Origin: Serripes groenlandicus
Lineage: Eukaryota; Mollusca; Bivalvia; Cardiida; Cardiidae
DNA: 64,000 nt
Assembly (NCBI GenBank): GCA_031761405.1
Contig: JASEVX010000001.1
Location: 25,644,261-25,708,260 of the forward strand
Reading direction: 5' to 3'
In this document: piece by piece, positions 12,859-23,402 of the stretch
How positions within the stretch are numbered: position 1 is the first letter of the stretch
How the letters are laid out: every line of letters begins with the position of its first letter
Program-made: the position numbers and the translations under genes
Notes under the pieces: model-generated
What the model was told of the DNA's origin: nothing
Database searches by the model: none
Seen by the model: the letters and a program-made list of their open reading frames with translations, nothing else

Positions 12859-13372
12859 TAAAATAATAAAATGACCATCATGCAATGCGTAAAATGTTAC
12901 AGACGGACAAAAGACGATGTCAGTTCGTTTTAGAACAATCAATTGATCAGATCAATTAGCTTACACTTTATAATTCGTTACTGAAATATTATGTCTGTAT
13001 TTAATGATGGATGATTTGTTTCGATTCTGATGACAAGTCTCTTTTCTGATTAATTGTTATCATGTCCACTATCCAGTAAGTTTTGAAAATGCCTGCCTAT
13101 AGATCTGTTCACCACATAAATATTTTCGCTGTTGGCGACCAAGGGAATGAACATGGTCGATTACAGCCAGTGCTGTCCTTGTTTTCATTTGCTCATCATC
13201 AAATTCCTGACGTTTTGGGCAGTACTTCAACATAAGGCTGTGAAAGACGTAACAGTATTGCAGTAATTAATTATATAGGAAAAGCTAAATCGAATGTTTT
13301 CAAACGAACTGACGTCTTTTGACTGCTGTAACATTTTACACGCCTTGCACGATGGTCAATTAATTATTGTAT
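12859..13372. mobile_element. Non-autonomous element with about 75-bp terminal inverted repeats
   Basis: The left arm (about 12,859-12,935) and right arm (about 13,294-13,372) are inverted copies with scattered mismatches. Shared cores are GACCATC, GTAAAATGTTACAG, CAAAAGACG and GTCAGTTCGTTT. The spacer of about 360 bp has no coding capacity. The structure fits a DNA-transposon derivative. I could not assign a superfamily or confirm a target-site duplication. Confidence 0.7.
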
Positions 13373-14195
13373 TACCCCTAATTAGTTAACTTGCTGTTTA
13401 TTACCCCTAGTCGGCTGCTGCATCTGATCAGCGCATCGAAGCCTCGGCGGTGCTTTGTTGGTAGATCATAAGTAGTGTCTGATTGCTACCGGAAATATGA
13501 TTGGGTTTTATGACCTTTAATTAGTTTTCAATAAAGAACGGTACAATGTTTTTAATTTCGACTAATCTGTGAATTACGCCTTTTGTCACAACGTTTACAA
13601 CTTTATTTATACATGTATTTTCTGTCATAGAGATTGTAGTGTTGTGTGGAGAACCGGTGTAAGAAAGCCTTTATAGGCATGGCCGAACATTGTTTTTGCT
13701 TTTGAGCGGTACAGTAAGCCTCTGCAGACGCATCCTGGCGAAAAACAAATATGAAATTTGATCTTATTTGCAATTCACAATATGACCTCCGAATTGCGAT
13801 TTGTGTGTGACGTGGCTCATTTGTGTAAAACCTCCGAAGCTAATGCTGTACTCATTCTTTATAAACTTTCCCGGTCTTGTATTTGGAGGTAATGAATTGT
13901 GGTAAAATACATTCAACTAAAAACAAGTAACGATTTTAGAAATTGGACGATTTAATTTGGAATTAAAAGGGATATTTAAGCAGGTTTAAGAATTTTTCTT
14001 CAATATATAATATAAAAGTTTTGCAACAAAAATCCTTTTGGAAATTTAGTCAAAATTAACCATTTCAATTCTCCCTTTTCAACATACACCAAATCTGCAG
14101 CAGATGACTAATTATGGAAAATCTCTTTACCGTCAACTGCAGAGTATGTAGGGAAGGGATCGAATAATGTCTGCTCAAAAGACTCGCCGACAGAC
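13373..14195. other. Unassigned sequence with a SINE scrap
   Basis: A fragment of the main SINE 3' body (GTTGTGTGGAGAACCGGTGT, then AGAAAGCC) lies at about 13,640-13,675. Nothing else is recognised. Confidence 0.45.
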
Positions 14196-14560
14196 AATAG
14201 ACAATAATTTTATTTGACGTAAACTGTACAGTTTCTTGTCATTTTGACAATATATAAACAAATTACAATTAACACACACATGATAAAAGAATATATACAC
14301 AATTTACAATTAACACACACATAGAAAAAAAGGAAAAAAAAACCATACATAATGATACTCTTAATCGAGATTGACTAATCTTATATTTTGTAATAAGCTC
14401 GTAATTGACTGGGAAGAGTAACCCTTTTATTTTTCGTAATTACAGAACTGATATTTCGCGACAGGCGACTATTTACATCATTTTACTAATTTATAATTCA
14501 ATTGTTTCCAAAGTCCAAGTATTATTTACTGTTAATGAGTCAGAAGAAATACAAAAAAAA
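14196..14560 (-). mobile_element. Probable LINE 3' end fragment
   Basis: Read on the minus strand, the segment ends GTCAAATAAAATTATTGTC followed by TATTGTC. That is an AATAAA-like signal with a short tandem tail, similar in layout to the end of the LINE at 8,655. No coding remnants are attached. Confidence 0.4.
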
Positions 14561-15296
14561 AAAAAATGATAAAAAAAAATAAAAAAATACACACTTATTC
14601 ACAAAACTTATCTACAGAATATACATGTATTGATATATTTATATACATACATATACACTTATACATAAATACACACATGCATATAAATACACATATATAC
14701 TCACATATACTTGCACCTACAAATACATATACATCAAAGAATACAAATATGAAAAGTTTTATGTTGTGACTCACAATCAACTTTGCGTTTTAGAGCAAAA
14801 AAGTAACTGACGTCCGTTGCCTAAATAAATCCCCTTTTCAAAAAAAGGGAGGTCATTACGCATAAACGTGATTTATCACACAGAAAAATGCTAAATAAGA
14901 GATATGCTCCTATTACAGTAGCGTCCGACCACTACCGGAAATTTGATTGTTCCTATGACCTTTGATTGTTGTACAAACACGACGGTTCATTATGTCTAAC
15001 GAGCTGTGAAATCATAACAAACAACTGTCAAATATATAAACGAATACAATTATTTATCTTACGAAAAAGTAAATTTTGTATTCCCTTTATAGTACCGCAG
15101 TCGTTCATTAGCTAACTATACTTGTATGTTTTGTTTGGGACATTGTGTGTAAATGACGTCACGATTCTTTTCAGAATGTCTCGAGACATTGCGATATGTA
15201 AACAATGGCCGCGCTCATGCTGCGCACCGATCAGCACAAATAGTCATCTTCATTATTAGTTGTATGTTAATGAAATGCATAGTACATAAATGTTCT
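14561..15296. other. Unassigned AT-rich sequence
   Basis: An A-rich and CA/TA-rich simple stretch (about 14,555-14,750) is followed by unremarkable sequence. The open frames in the simple stretch are low-complexity artefacts. Confidence 0.45.
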
Positions 15297-15509
15297 TTAA
15301 CTCTTTCAGCGCCAAAGGCAGTATTCAGGTTTTTGCAAACAATACTGATTCAGGCGAGTCAGCTCGTAACGAGCTGTCTCACCTGAAATCAGCATTGTTT
15401 GCCTTTTAGTTATAAAAATAGTCCAAAATTGTATTATATGAGAAATGGAGACGCCCGATTTTGAACATGGAAAAGTCTACTTTAAACAATTCGGCGCTAA
15501 AAGAGTTAA
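15297..15509. mobile_element. TTAA-flanked hairpin MITE (second family)
   Basis: The outer ends are TTAACTCTTTCAGCGCC and GGCGCTAAAAGAGTTAA, an inverted pair bounded by TTAA. Inside is a compact hairpin (15,335-15,402) whose two arms of about 33 bases meet around a 1-base loop at AGCTCGT/ACGAGCT. TTAA bounds suggest a piggyBac-type target preference. The sequence differs from the main TTAA family in this window. Confidence 0.82.
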
Positions 15510-15990
15510 GTCAATATTTTTCAATTCAAAGCGAGTTGTCATCAGCCCAGCGTATTCCTTTAATGCCGTTAAGTTGATATAAGACCTGCAGGTTTTCTTC
15601 ATAAATTACAGTGTCATTCTGTGAGAGCATGTACACAGAGAATATATAAATTGATGATCTATATAATTTCGTTATTTGGATACCTATGATACGACAATCG
15701 AGGTATCGTACATTTTTTATGAGCGACTTTTTATATAGAATTGACACACATTTACTGTTTATTGAGTCTAGTAAACTCAATGAATGTGGGAAAAGTTTAT
15801 GTTCACTAAGATTTAATATCACTATCATATCGGTCAATTAAGTTATTCACGCACATAGTAGAGGACATAATCCCCCCCAACGTTCCATGCGGCTATGTTC
15901 AACAATGATAAAATGATGCAAATTAATTTGTAAATAATTGTGTACATGATTCCTTTCAAGTAGTATTTTCTTATAGTATTAAAACAACGT
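15510..15990. other. Unassigned sequence
   Basis: A 103-codon minus-strand frame (15,526-15,837) has no recognisable motif and no supporting context. Nothing else is seen. Confidence 0.4.
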
Positions 15991-16467
15991 TTAATTAACT
16001 AGTGTACCAATCGGTAGTATTATCGCTCCAATCATCTTCGTGGTAACCCCACGAGTTACCTTTATTAACATTTGAGTAATGGTCTCGTAGCTGTTGTTAT
16101 CATCATGCTCTTGGTCTTTATTTCCATAACTATTATACAGTTTATTTTGTGCGCTTCTACTGTGTCTGTTTTCGTTAGTTTGCCTATTTCTGCCGTTGTA
16201 TGTCCGGCCTCGATCGCTCCATTTGGGTTGATTTTCGTTCAAATATTTTGGTTATTTCGACCTCTGTTAGTGGCCCATGGTTTTAGGATAACATCCTCTG
16301 GCATTATGAAGGCTTGGTTTTCTATTTGGTCTGAGAACATACTGTGTACGTTTATTCGTGCGTATACATAGCCTGTTTTTGATCGATATACTGATACGTT
16401 TGTAAGCTTAATACCTTGATATTTGAAGTGTTTATATATACCAGCCTCCGTCGTGTCTTGGCTAATG
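15991..16467 (-). pseudogene. Unrecognised coding-like remnant, frameshifted
   Basis: Two abutting minus-strand frames (16,239 upward to the FReD promoter, and 15,991-16,242) read like one protein broken by a frameshift. First comes a folded-looking stretch containing GIKLTNVSVYRS, YARINVHSMFSDQ and MPEDVILKPWATNRGRN. An Asn/Arg/Gln-rich low-complexity tail follows (WSDRGRTYNGRNRQTNENRH). I do not recognise a family. The Gly/Arg/Asn-rich tail would suit a gag-like or RNA-binding protein of a mobile element, but that is inference. The first 25 or so residues of the 16,544 frame are merely antisense to the FReD 5' leader. Confidence 0.3.
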
Positions 16468-16565
16468 GTTATAAATGGGCCTGAACAAATAAAACTGCTG
16501 CATAGCTTTTCTGACAATACGCTGACAATACACTGACTGTCCACGCTTCAAAGTGTAAAACAACA
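16468..16565 (+). promoter_or_regulatory. FReD-family promoter/leader (pseudogene copy)
   Basis: A TATAAATGGGCCTG box about 95 bases before the ATG and the leader after it (AAAACTGCTGCA, then GACAATACGCTGACAATAC) match the intact copies. Upstream of the TATA box, homology to the intact promoters is lost. Confidence 0.7.
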
Positions 16566-17070
16566 ATGACAACAGCGTTTACATTTACGGTGTTCACGTT
16601 TTTGGTGACAGGGAGCACATTGGCCTGCGGAGGAAGCATGTGTTCGAAACCCATTGACTGCCAGGAGATTCAGGACTTGGGTAACTACGTAACGGGAGTT
16701 TACACCATCTTTTACCATGGTACCCGAGGGTTGGACTGTGATACAGCGTCGGGTGTCTAACGCCGTTGATTTCTACAAAACATGGAAAGAGTACCATACT
16801 GGCTTCGGCGGTCTTAATGGCAACTACTGGGTCGGAAATCAACATATTTACATGATGACCTCACAGCTTCGTATTGACATGACGCATGAGAATGGAACCA
16901 GTGTATATGCGGAGTACACAGTATTTGCCGTGGGTGACGTTGAGTCCAACTACAAGCTGACAGTAGACGGGTACCAAGGTGACGCTGGAGACAACCTGAT
17001 GCTCCGCCATAACGGTATGAAATTTACAACACGTGACAGAGACAACGATATTGACAAAACCAACTCGTAG
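16566..17070 (+). pseudogene. Fibrinogen-domain protein pseudogene
   Basis: Close relative of the intact gene at 17,963, starting MTTAFTFTVFTFLVTG and keeping the MCSKPIDC segment. Three lesions are visible. (1) A 38-bp deletion just after GTRG removes the segment with the second conserved Cys and shifts the frame, so the first frame ends early while the second resumes at GWTVIQRRV. (2) A 12-bp in-frame deletion removes GWYQ before LRIDM. (3) Homology ends after DNDIDKTN, where a TAG follows, so the C-terminal 55 or so residues with the last two Cys are missing. Both deletions have short matching bases at their edges. No functional lectin could be made. Confidence 0.93.
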
Positions 17071-17784
17071 TTTGTTGCAACCAATCGATTGTAATACGAT
17101 TGATCGAGCGACTTCCTGCAACAACTTACTTCCAGTTCGTATACTTTTCATAGCATGACACCTCAGAGCTCTAGGTCCTGCAAATATCTTCGATTACCCT
17201 GTCACATGTGAGCAGTCTGTCGCGTGACTGACCCTTAAAGTCGTTCGCGCGACTGGTTGCGGTCGCAGACGATCGGTGCTTTGGCGCGGTGTAGCCCTAA
17301 AACAGACGACTTATGAAGACTTCTGAATTTATTGAAATCGAAATAATATCTTTAAAGTTTTATCTAGCCACGGAATATATTGCCTCGCATGTTTTAAACG
17401 CAGACGATTAAGATGATTTCAACCCGAGATGGTTATTGTAATCAAAACATATATGAATAAAAGATATATGGCTAAAGATCAATAAACATGTGTCTGTTTT
17501 TTGTCTGGTTAATTTGACAAATTTTGTCAAAACAAATTGTTGTTGTTGATGTTTTAATGATTTAAATCAAGCACACCTCGGTTTTCTCTGAAGTGAATGA
17601 AAATGCTGAACCGCAAAACAGGAAGTCCAAGATCAATCAAAACATTGGAAAATGGTCCCCTGTAGCCATTGCATGATCTTCAACAATCGTATAGATGTCA
17701 ACTCACGTTGTGTCTTATTAATTAATAATTCCCTGATATGTTTTAGCTGTGTCCAAATAAGTGAAACTTACAGAGCTCAAACGA
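17071..17784. other. Unassigned sequence between FReD copies
   Basis: No gene or repeat recognised. It does not continue the homology of the FReD 3' flanks. Confidence 0.45.
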
Positions 17785-17962
17785 TATAAACATACAGACC
17801 AATATAAGTCCAAATTTGCCGAGAGCAAAATGAAAATATACTTTTCGCGTGTCGCAGTCACTGTTAAATCATATAAATGGGCCTGCAAAATTAAAACTGC
17901 TGCACAACTTTTCAGACAATACACTGACAATACGCGTTCACACTTCCAAGTGTAAAAAAACG
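17785..17962 (+). promoter_or_regulatory. FReD gene promoter and 5' leader
   Basis: A TATA box (ATATAAAT, 17,871-17,878) lies 92 bases before the ATG. The 60 or so bases before it (AAATGAAAATATACTTTTC, then GTGTCGCAGTCACTGT) and the whole leader after it are nearly identical to the region upstream of the minus-strand gene at 29,953. Conservation of non-coding sequence on both sides of the TATA box supports this as the working core promoter. Homology fades upstream of about 17,785. Confidence 0.78.
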
Positions 17963-18688
17963 ATGGCAGCAGCGTTTTCATTAACGGTGTTCACGTTCTT
18001 GGTGACATTAACTTGGTGCGCATTGGCCTGTGGAGGAAGTATGTGTTCGAAACCCATTGACTGCCAGGACATTCAGGACTTGGGTATCGATGTCACGGGA
18101 GTTTACACCATCTTTCCCCAGGGTACCCGAGGATTCAAAGTTCGATGTGATATGAACACAACGACCGGTGGTTGGACTGTGATACAGCGTCGGGTGTCTA
18201 ACGCCGTTGATTTCTACAAAACATGGGCAGAATACCAGACTGGCTTCGGCGATCTTAATGGCAACTACTGGTTTGGGAATCAACCGATCCACATGATGAC
18301 CTTACAAGGCTGGTACCAGCTTCGAATAGATATGACGCATGCAAATGGAACCAGTGTATATGCGGATTACAATGTCTTCGCCGTTGGTGACGTTGAATCC
18401 AAATACAAGCTGACAGTAGACGGGTACCAAGGTGACGCTGGAGACAACCTGATGCTCCGCCATAACGGTATGAAATTTACAACACGTGACAGAGACAACG
18501 ATATTTACAAAAACAACTGCGCTAACTTGTACAATGGCGGATGGTGGTACGACAAATGCCATCTTTCTAATCTGAACGGCATATATGGGAACAGTCGTTA
18601 TGGAAAAGGCCTCAATTGGCACTCATTTACAGGATTTCATTCGTCCTTGATTTTTGTGGAGATGAAGATCAGGCGATGGACTGTATAA
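17963..18688 (+). CDS. Secreted fibrinogen-related (FReD) protein
   Basis: Single-exon gene of 241 codons encoding a short ficolin/FREP-like lectin: a signal peptide (residues 1 to about 22, hydrophobic core LTVFTFLVT) followed directly by one fibrinogen C-terminal domain. Diagnostic blocks are GVYTIFPQGTRGFKVRCD (46-63), GGWTVIQRRV (69-78), FYKTWAEYQTGFGDLNGNYW (84-103), NGGWWYDKCHLSNLNGIYG (191-209) and EMKIRRW (233-239). The expected disulphide pairs are Cys34-Cys62 and Cys186-Cys199. D176, D178 and D180 in RDRDNDI are the likely calcium-site acidic residues. Extra Cys at 19, 23 and 28 lie near the signal cleavage region. No collagen, coiled-coil or Ig segment is present, unlike ficolins and gastropod FREPs. 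The family usually binds acetylated sugars or microbial surfaces; binding here is inferred. An in-frame Met exists upstream at 17,849, but it lies before the TATA box, and the ATG at 17,963 matches both other copies. Confidence 0.95.
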   Translation: MAAAFSLTVFTFLVTLTWCALACGGSMCSKPIDCQDIQDLGIDVTGVYTIFPQGTRGFKVRCDMNTTTGGWTVIQRRVSNAVDFYKTWAEYQTGFGDLNGNYWFGNQPIHMMTLQGWYQLRIDMTHANGTSVYADYNVFAVGDVESKYKLTVDGYQGDAGDNLMLRHNGMKFTTRDRDNDIYKNNCANLYNGGWWYDKCHLSNLNGIYGNSRYGKGLNWHSFTGFHSSLIFVEMKIRRWTV

Positions 18689-19035
18689 CTTGTATACGAA
18701 TTTGTATCCAGCTGAGTTCATGCAATTCGCGCAATAATTATATTCAATTGTTTATAGTGACGTGGATATTATAGAGTAGTACATTTTTGAGGAATTATAA
18801 AAGATCAGTAAAGAAAAGGGTGTATTATAAGATTACAATGCTCGAATATGCAGGTTGATCTTGGTCTACATTGTTCGCAATTAGTGTGTAGATTCGTTAA
18901 TAACATGTTAAGCATATGCTAGTAAATGATGCGTGTAGATTGTGAAAACGCGATTTAAAATAACATTTGCGAACGATGTAGATCAAAAGTGTACTTGTGT
19001 CGTTTTGATGTTCCTATGGTACACACCTTTTATCT
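18689..19035 (+). other. FReD 3' flank, part of the inverted duplication
   Basis: Blocks such as CCAGCTGAGTTCATGCAA, GAGGAATTATAAAA and GATTGTGAAAACGCGA recur in inverted order downstream of the gene at 29,234. There is no separate gene. Confidence 0.8.
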
Positions 19036-19260
19036 TAACCCCTTACTACATACACAAAATATGCATCCGAAGACTTCATAAACATCTCGGCATAAACGTA
19101 AAAAATCCTTAAATGACATTTTAATAATTAATAGGAGTAGAATAAAAAAATGTGGCAAAAAGACAAATTGTTCATTTTGAGCAATATCATCCTTTGTCAC
19201 AATATCATCAAAAGTCGTCGGCTGCAGAGGCGGCAGAAAGCGTGTATATGTTTGAGAAAT
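19036..19260 (-). mobile_element. Decayed TTAA-family MITE
   Basis: It starts TTAACCCCTTACTACATA and keeps interior cores (AATGTGGCAAAAAGACAAAT, GTCGTCGGCTGCAGAGGCG, CAGAAAGCGT) in minus orientation. It is heavily mutated and the right inverted end is eroded. Confidence 0.65.
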
Positions 19261-19301
19261 AACAAATAACTCGATAAAATAATAAGAAAAAAACTCACAC
19301 A

Positions 19302-19560
19302 CTCTAGAATGGTTAAAGTTTTGACATAAAGTGAGTTTGATTTAACCAAGTCAGCTCTAGAATGGGTAAAGCTTTGACATAACATGAGTTTGATTTGGAT
19401 GGAACACCTATGTTTTTCTTTGAGCTTTATTCATGCAGTGATGTGGTGTAAATGTTAATAACTATTTTTCTTTGAGCTTTATTCATGCAGTGATGTGTTG
19501 TCACTTTTAATAGATATATTATTTTCTCCAATTGTTCGCTTCTTTTGATATATGTATAAG
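19302..19560 (+). repeat. Local tandem duplications within the inverted duplication
   Basis: A unit of about 53 bp starting CTCTAGAATGG is duplicated (19,302 and 19,356). A second unit, TTTTTCTTTGAGCTTTATTC, is duplicated at 19,412 and 19,465. A single inverted copy of each lies at about 27,960-28,150, so the duplications occurred after the inverted copy was made. Confidence 0.78.
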
Positions 19561-21180
19561 TGCTACCTATTTACGAAAAAACGTAAGATAATTATAAACA
19601 AAAATTAAAGAGCATACTTTTGCCATAACAAATTAAATATAAGTAATTGACTAGACGATAAAAATGTTTGTCGTGTTTTTTGCATGATCAAAACATGCTC
19701 GGAATTCGTATTGCTGTCGTCTATTATTACGAACAGAAAATAATAAAGTAAAGACTTTCATCAAGGAATACATTTATGATGAACGAGGTTAAAACATGAG
19801 GGCCAAGATGATCCTTTATCAATCACCTGTATTATTGTAAAGAAGTAAATATATCAGTCATTTTCTGATACCACCTGGCGACTGCCTTTTTTCAACCTGT
19901 TAATATGACAAGAACAAATTATGTAAGGGGTCAAATTTCTGCTAAACCCTTTCACTATTAGAGACTGTTTCTGACGCCTTTTCAGCAGACGACTTAGGAA
20001 ATGATTGTCGTCAAAAGAACAATTGCTCGTTATCCTTTTGCCATACTGTTTGATAAATAATTATACTTTGTATGTATGAGTCTATAGATCATGTATAGGA
20101 ATTTGGGGTCTTTCATGTTGATACCACTTTTTTTTTTTGCGGGAAACGACGTCGCTCCATTTGACGTTACGCCAAGAGTTCCATTTATTTTTAACTTTTT
20201 CGTACAAATGTTAATTAACACGAAAATAATACAGCACTTTAATGATCTTAAATAACGATTTAAAAAAAATTCAATCCGTGTTTTTCGTCTCATTTTATAC
20301 ATAACCAAAATGGCGGCCCCCATGGATTTTTGCCAGTTTCATTTCAGAAAGGTTCATGGGTTATTGGAAAAAAAAAAATCTCACACCTGTTACTTATGAG
20401 AAAAAAACACATTTATGTGTTTTTTTCGTAATATGAGTATAGTTGCTACCTATTTCGGGTTAACATTTATTAACTTTTGTGATCTGTAAATAATTTCCCG
20501 TGAAACTGCAGTTAGCCCCTTGCTTGCAGCACGATCAGTTATTTACGAGTCCTACCGACCTAAGCAACAAACATAAAAATCATCATCAGGTTAAGCATAT
20601 ATTCAGCTTTAAAATAAAGCCAAGATTTCAAATCCATGAAATTATGATGACAGGTACAAAAATATTCAACTTGCCCTTCATAAAGTACTTCAAATGAAAC
20701 GATTCCATAATTTATGGAACTTCAGTTGTGACGAGTCAAACTAACCTTTCCTATCATTTCTGTCGTTTTCCTTTTGGTTATTTATTCATCATTTGCGTTA
20801 CGCTAATAGAATGACGTCATATTACAGGAATTTGGATTTGTAACTTCAAAAAACCCTTATGAATTTTTATTTTAACTCGTTTTAGAAATAGACGACGAGT
20901 GTTATTAAACGCAAATGATCACACATAAAATTACATGTGCTCGTTCCTTTATCGAGTACGTATTATCATTTTTAATTATTTCCTCTAGATTTTTTTTTTT
21001 TTTCGATATTTTCTTTTCATCCAATCAAAACGTAGCAGAATCGTGACTGCATCGAAAAATCCACTCTGGACACAATTTTTGGAAAGACTTATGATTTAAG
21101 TGTGTTTACCACAGTTAAAGGACATTGGATCGCGAAACTATTCAATACTACAGTAAGAAAGGTCCAACACTTTGGGATTG
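19561..21180. other. Unassigned AT-rich sequence
   Basis: No gene is recognised. A perfect 13-bp stem hairpin GAAAAAAACACAT / ATGTGTTTTTTTC lies at about 20,400-20,427. A poly-T run occurs at 20,129-20,139. Confidence 0.45.
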
Positions 21181-21390
21181 TATCAAATATTTATTCCAGT
21201 ATAGGTGTCACCGGCCTATAAAATCAACATAATATTATATACAATTCATGATTTGTACAAAGGTGACATATGATGATTATGATAGATTTTGTTTGATTTC
21301 CAATCAAATTGATTTAATTAACTTTCCAAAACTTTTACTAGTATTATCAAGAAATATCTTTAAAAACGAATGTTTGACGCAAAGCGTCAA
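21181..21390 (+). repeat. Dispersed repeat, copy 1
   Basis: The cores CACCGGCCTA, TTTGTACAA, GTGACATATG and TTTCCAAAACxxxTACTAGTATTA recur at 23,040-23,200 in the same orientation and at about 25,560-25,640 inverted. Family unknown. Confidence 0.6.
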
Positions 21391-21506
21391 AGAGAAGACG
21401 CAATCTTTCGTTGTTCACGTAGAAATAAGAAAAAAGAACATTTAAATCCACAAACAACTGTAGACGGTAATACGCTGACATATTTATCCCTTTGAAGACT
21501 GTTGTA

Positions 21507-22175
21507 TACTTCAAATTACCTCCCTTTAAGCAATACAAGGATATTAACCTTGTGATTCGTATGAATAAGATTAATAAACATTGACATTATATGAATGAAA
21601 ACTATTATTTAAATTAGTAACAACATCAAAATCAAATTTAAGCCAAGATAAATGTGTACACATTTCATTAATTGTTTGTAGATACTCTAATGTATAGGTA
21701 TGAATATAAATTTTTAAAATTATAAACAAATTTTCCTTTCAACGTACTAAGTCTGTGAATCTCACAGAAACACCCATTTCCATATACCAACATGTTAAAG
21801 TAAATTTAAGTATGAACCGATTTTTGTATGTACTGAAACTAGAAACGTCCGTTTGTGTATAAGTATATTTCCAATATTTGCGATTTTATATTGAGATTAG
21901 CTAACCCGGCACGACGTAAACTTTCCTCTACCAAATTGGTTGTTGTATGTGGGAAACGGTTAGCTGCTGAACATGTATTTAAATGTTTAACTGTGTTAAA
22001 TATTTGTATTCCCTTTAAATTGTTTATTTAAATCGTGATACATGTGTATTATTATACAAAGGGGAACTTAGTTAAGTTGTGCGTATATACTTCAAATTAC
22101 CTCCCTTTAAGTACTACTAGGATTTTTTTTCTTGTGATTCGTATGAATAAGTTTGATAAACATTAACATTTCAAC
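21507..22175 (+). repeat. Direct repeat pair 577 bp apart
   Basis: TACTTCAAATTACCTCCCTT followed by TTGTGATTCGTATGAATAAG occurs at about 21,507-21,590 and again at about 22,084-22,173. The sequence between shows no coding potential. Confidence 0.65.
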
Positions 22176-22707
22176 TAGACGGCAACATTTATTGTGAAAC
22201 AGATATTTCTGTGGTTTATATATGTTCATGTCTGCACTTCTTCATCTAGAATTACTGCGTAATATATGATAGCATGTAAGGAACGGAATGGCATTAATGC
22301 CGAGCGCGAGTGTAAACAACGCCAAACAACAACAACAAGGAACAGATTACATTTACTGCGTGCCTTCTCGTGTTCATGGTTCCCGGTTTAACATACTATC
22401 GAACTAAAAAAGCGTATGAGGCAGGTAACCAATTCAGTTTACTGTAAATTAGACAAGATACAGTATGAATTTCGCTTAAATAAAAATGTACATATATTCA
22501 ATTAATATACTTGCCTTTGTCTTTTGTTTTTAATTTGTAAAACTCACACATGTATATAGAGTGTAAAAGGGATGTTTTAAAAGTCATTAACTTAAAGTAA
22601 TGTACTTAGTAAGGACAAAGAGAAATCAAGATATGTGGTCACGCTGGCAGGTCTAAATATTCTCCTTGTTCGAAATTTCTAAGCATCCCTACAGGAAGCC
22701 GCCTCCT

Positions 22708-22730
22708 GGGGGGGGGGGGGGGGGGGGGGG
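22708..22730 (+). repeat. Poly-G run (23 bases)
   Basis: An uninterrupted homopolymer of 23 G, which is rare in this AT-rich window. The exact length may reflect sequencing uncertainty. It could form a quadruplex. Confidence 0.9.
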
Positions 22731-22838
22731 TGGTTACTAACCCGAAACAAGCGATGTTCCCTCTTCATAGGTTGTCTTCGACTCAACAAGAAAACAAGAA
22801 AAGCAAGAAAAGTCCAATACTCTGTGGATTGCGTTAAC

Positions 22839-23031
22839 CCTTTCCCTCATATAGACGCTTTCTGATGCCTCTGCAGCAGACGGCTTTTTGAATCATAGTG
22901 ACAAAAGAAGAAATTGCTTAAAACGAGCTTTTAGTCATAGGTTATCCATTCAATTATAGAGATTTTCTATTCTTAGACAAAATATGTTCAAAGTCGTCTG
23001 CTGCAGATGTCTTGTATAAGGGGAAGTAAAG
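22839..23031 (+). mobile_element. TTAA-family MITE, internally deleted
   Basis: The left end TTAACCCTTTCCCTCATA is intact. The interior cores TCTGCAGCAGACGGC, GTGACAAAAGAAGAAATTG and AAGTCGTCTGCTGCAG are present. The central FTCTCC/TTTTGCCACAATG arm (here written as the TTTGCCACAATG core) is deleted, and the right end is degraded to AAGGGGAAG. Confidence 0.85.
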
Positions 23032-23037
23032 TATTTT

Positions 23038-23402
23038 TCAGGTATAAAGACCACCGGCCTAATCAAACAGCATATAAACAGTTCATTATTTGTACAAGAG
23101 TGACATATGGTTATGATAATTAGAAGTTGTTTAAATTTAAATCAAATTGATTTGATTAATTTTCCAAAACGTATACTAGTATTAAAAAAAAAAAGACTTT
23201 CATTTTGAATGTAACTTTTTCCAGATATATTTAGATAATTTAGTTTGAAAACCTCGTGGAAAAAGACAACTGCTCGCCGATATATGTTGAATAACATTAA
23301 TACGTGGGTTGAATTGTAGGGAGAAGAAAAAAAAAACACAGAAATATATTTACGCATTGCAGTAGACGAACTCTTAGACGAACAACACTGAATTCCCCCC
23401 AT
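23038..23402 (+). repeat. Dispersed repeat, copy 2
   Basis: Homologous to 21,181-21,390 and, as an inverted copy, to about 25,310-25,640. Shared blocks include ACTGCAATGCGTAAATATAT on the opposite strand and AATGTAACxTTTTCCA. The interior resembles a MITE half (AAACCTCGTGGAAAAAGA). Family unknown. Confidence 0.6.

Noticed and set aside
14566..14769. 67-codon frame rich in Tyr/Thr/His
   Set aside because: Translation of a low-complexity CA/TA-rich stretch.
17849..17962. Upstream in-frame start for the FReD gene
   Set aside because: It lies upstream of the TATA box, the added residues are not signal-peptide-like, and the other two copies start at the equivalent of 17,963.
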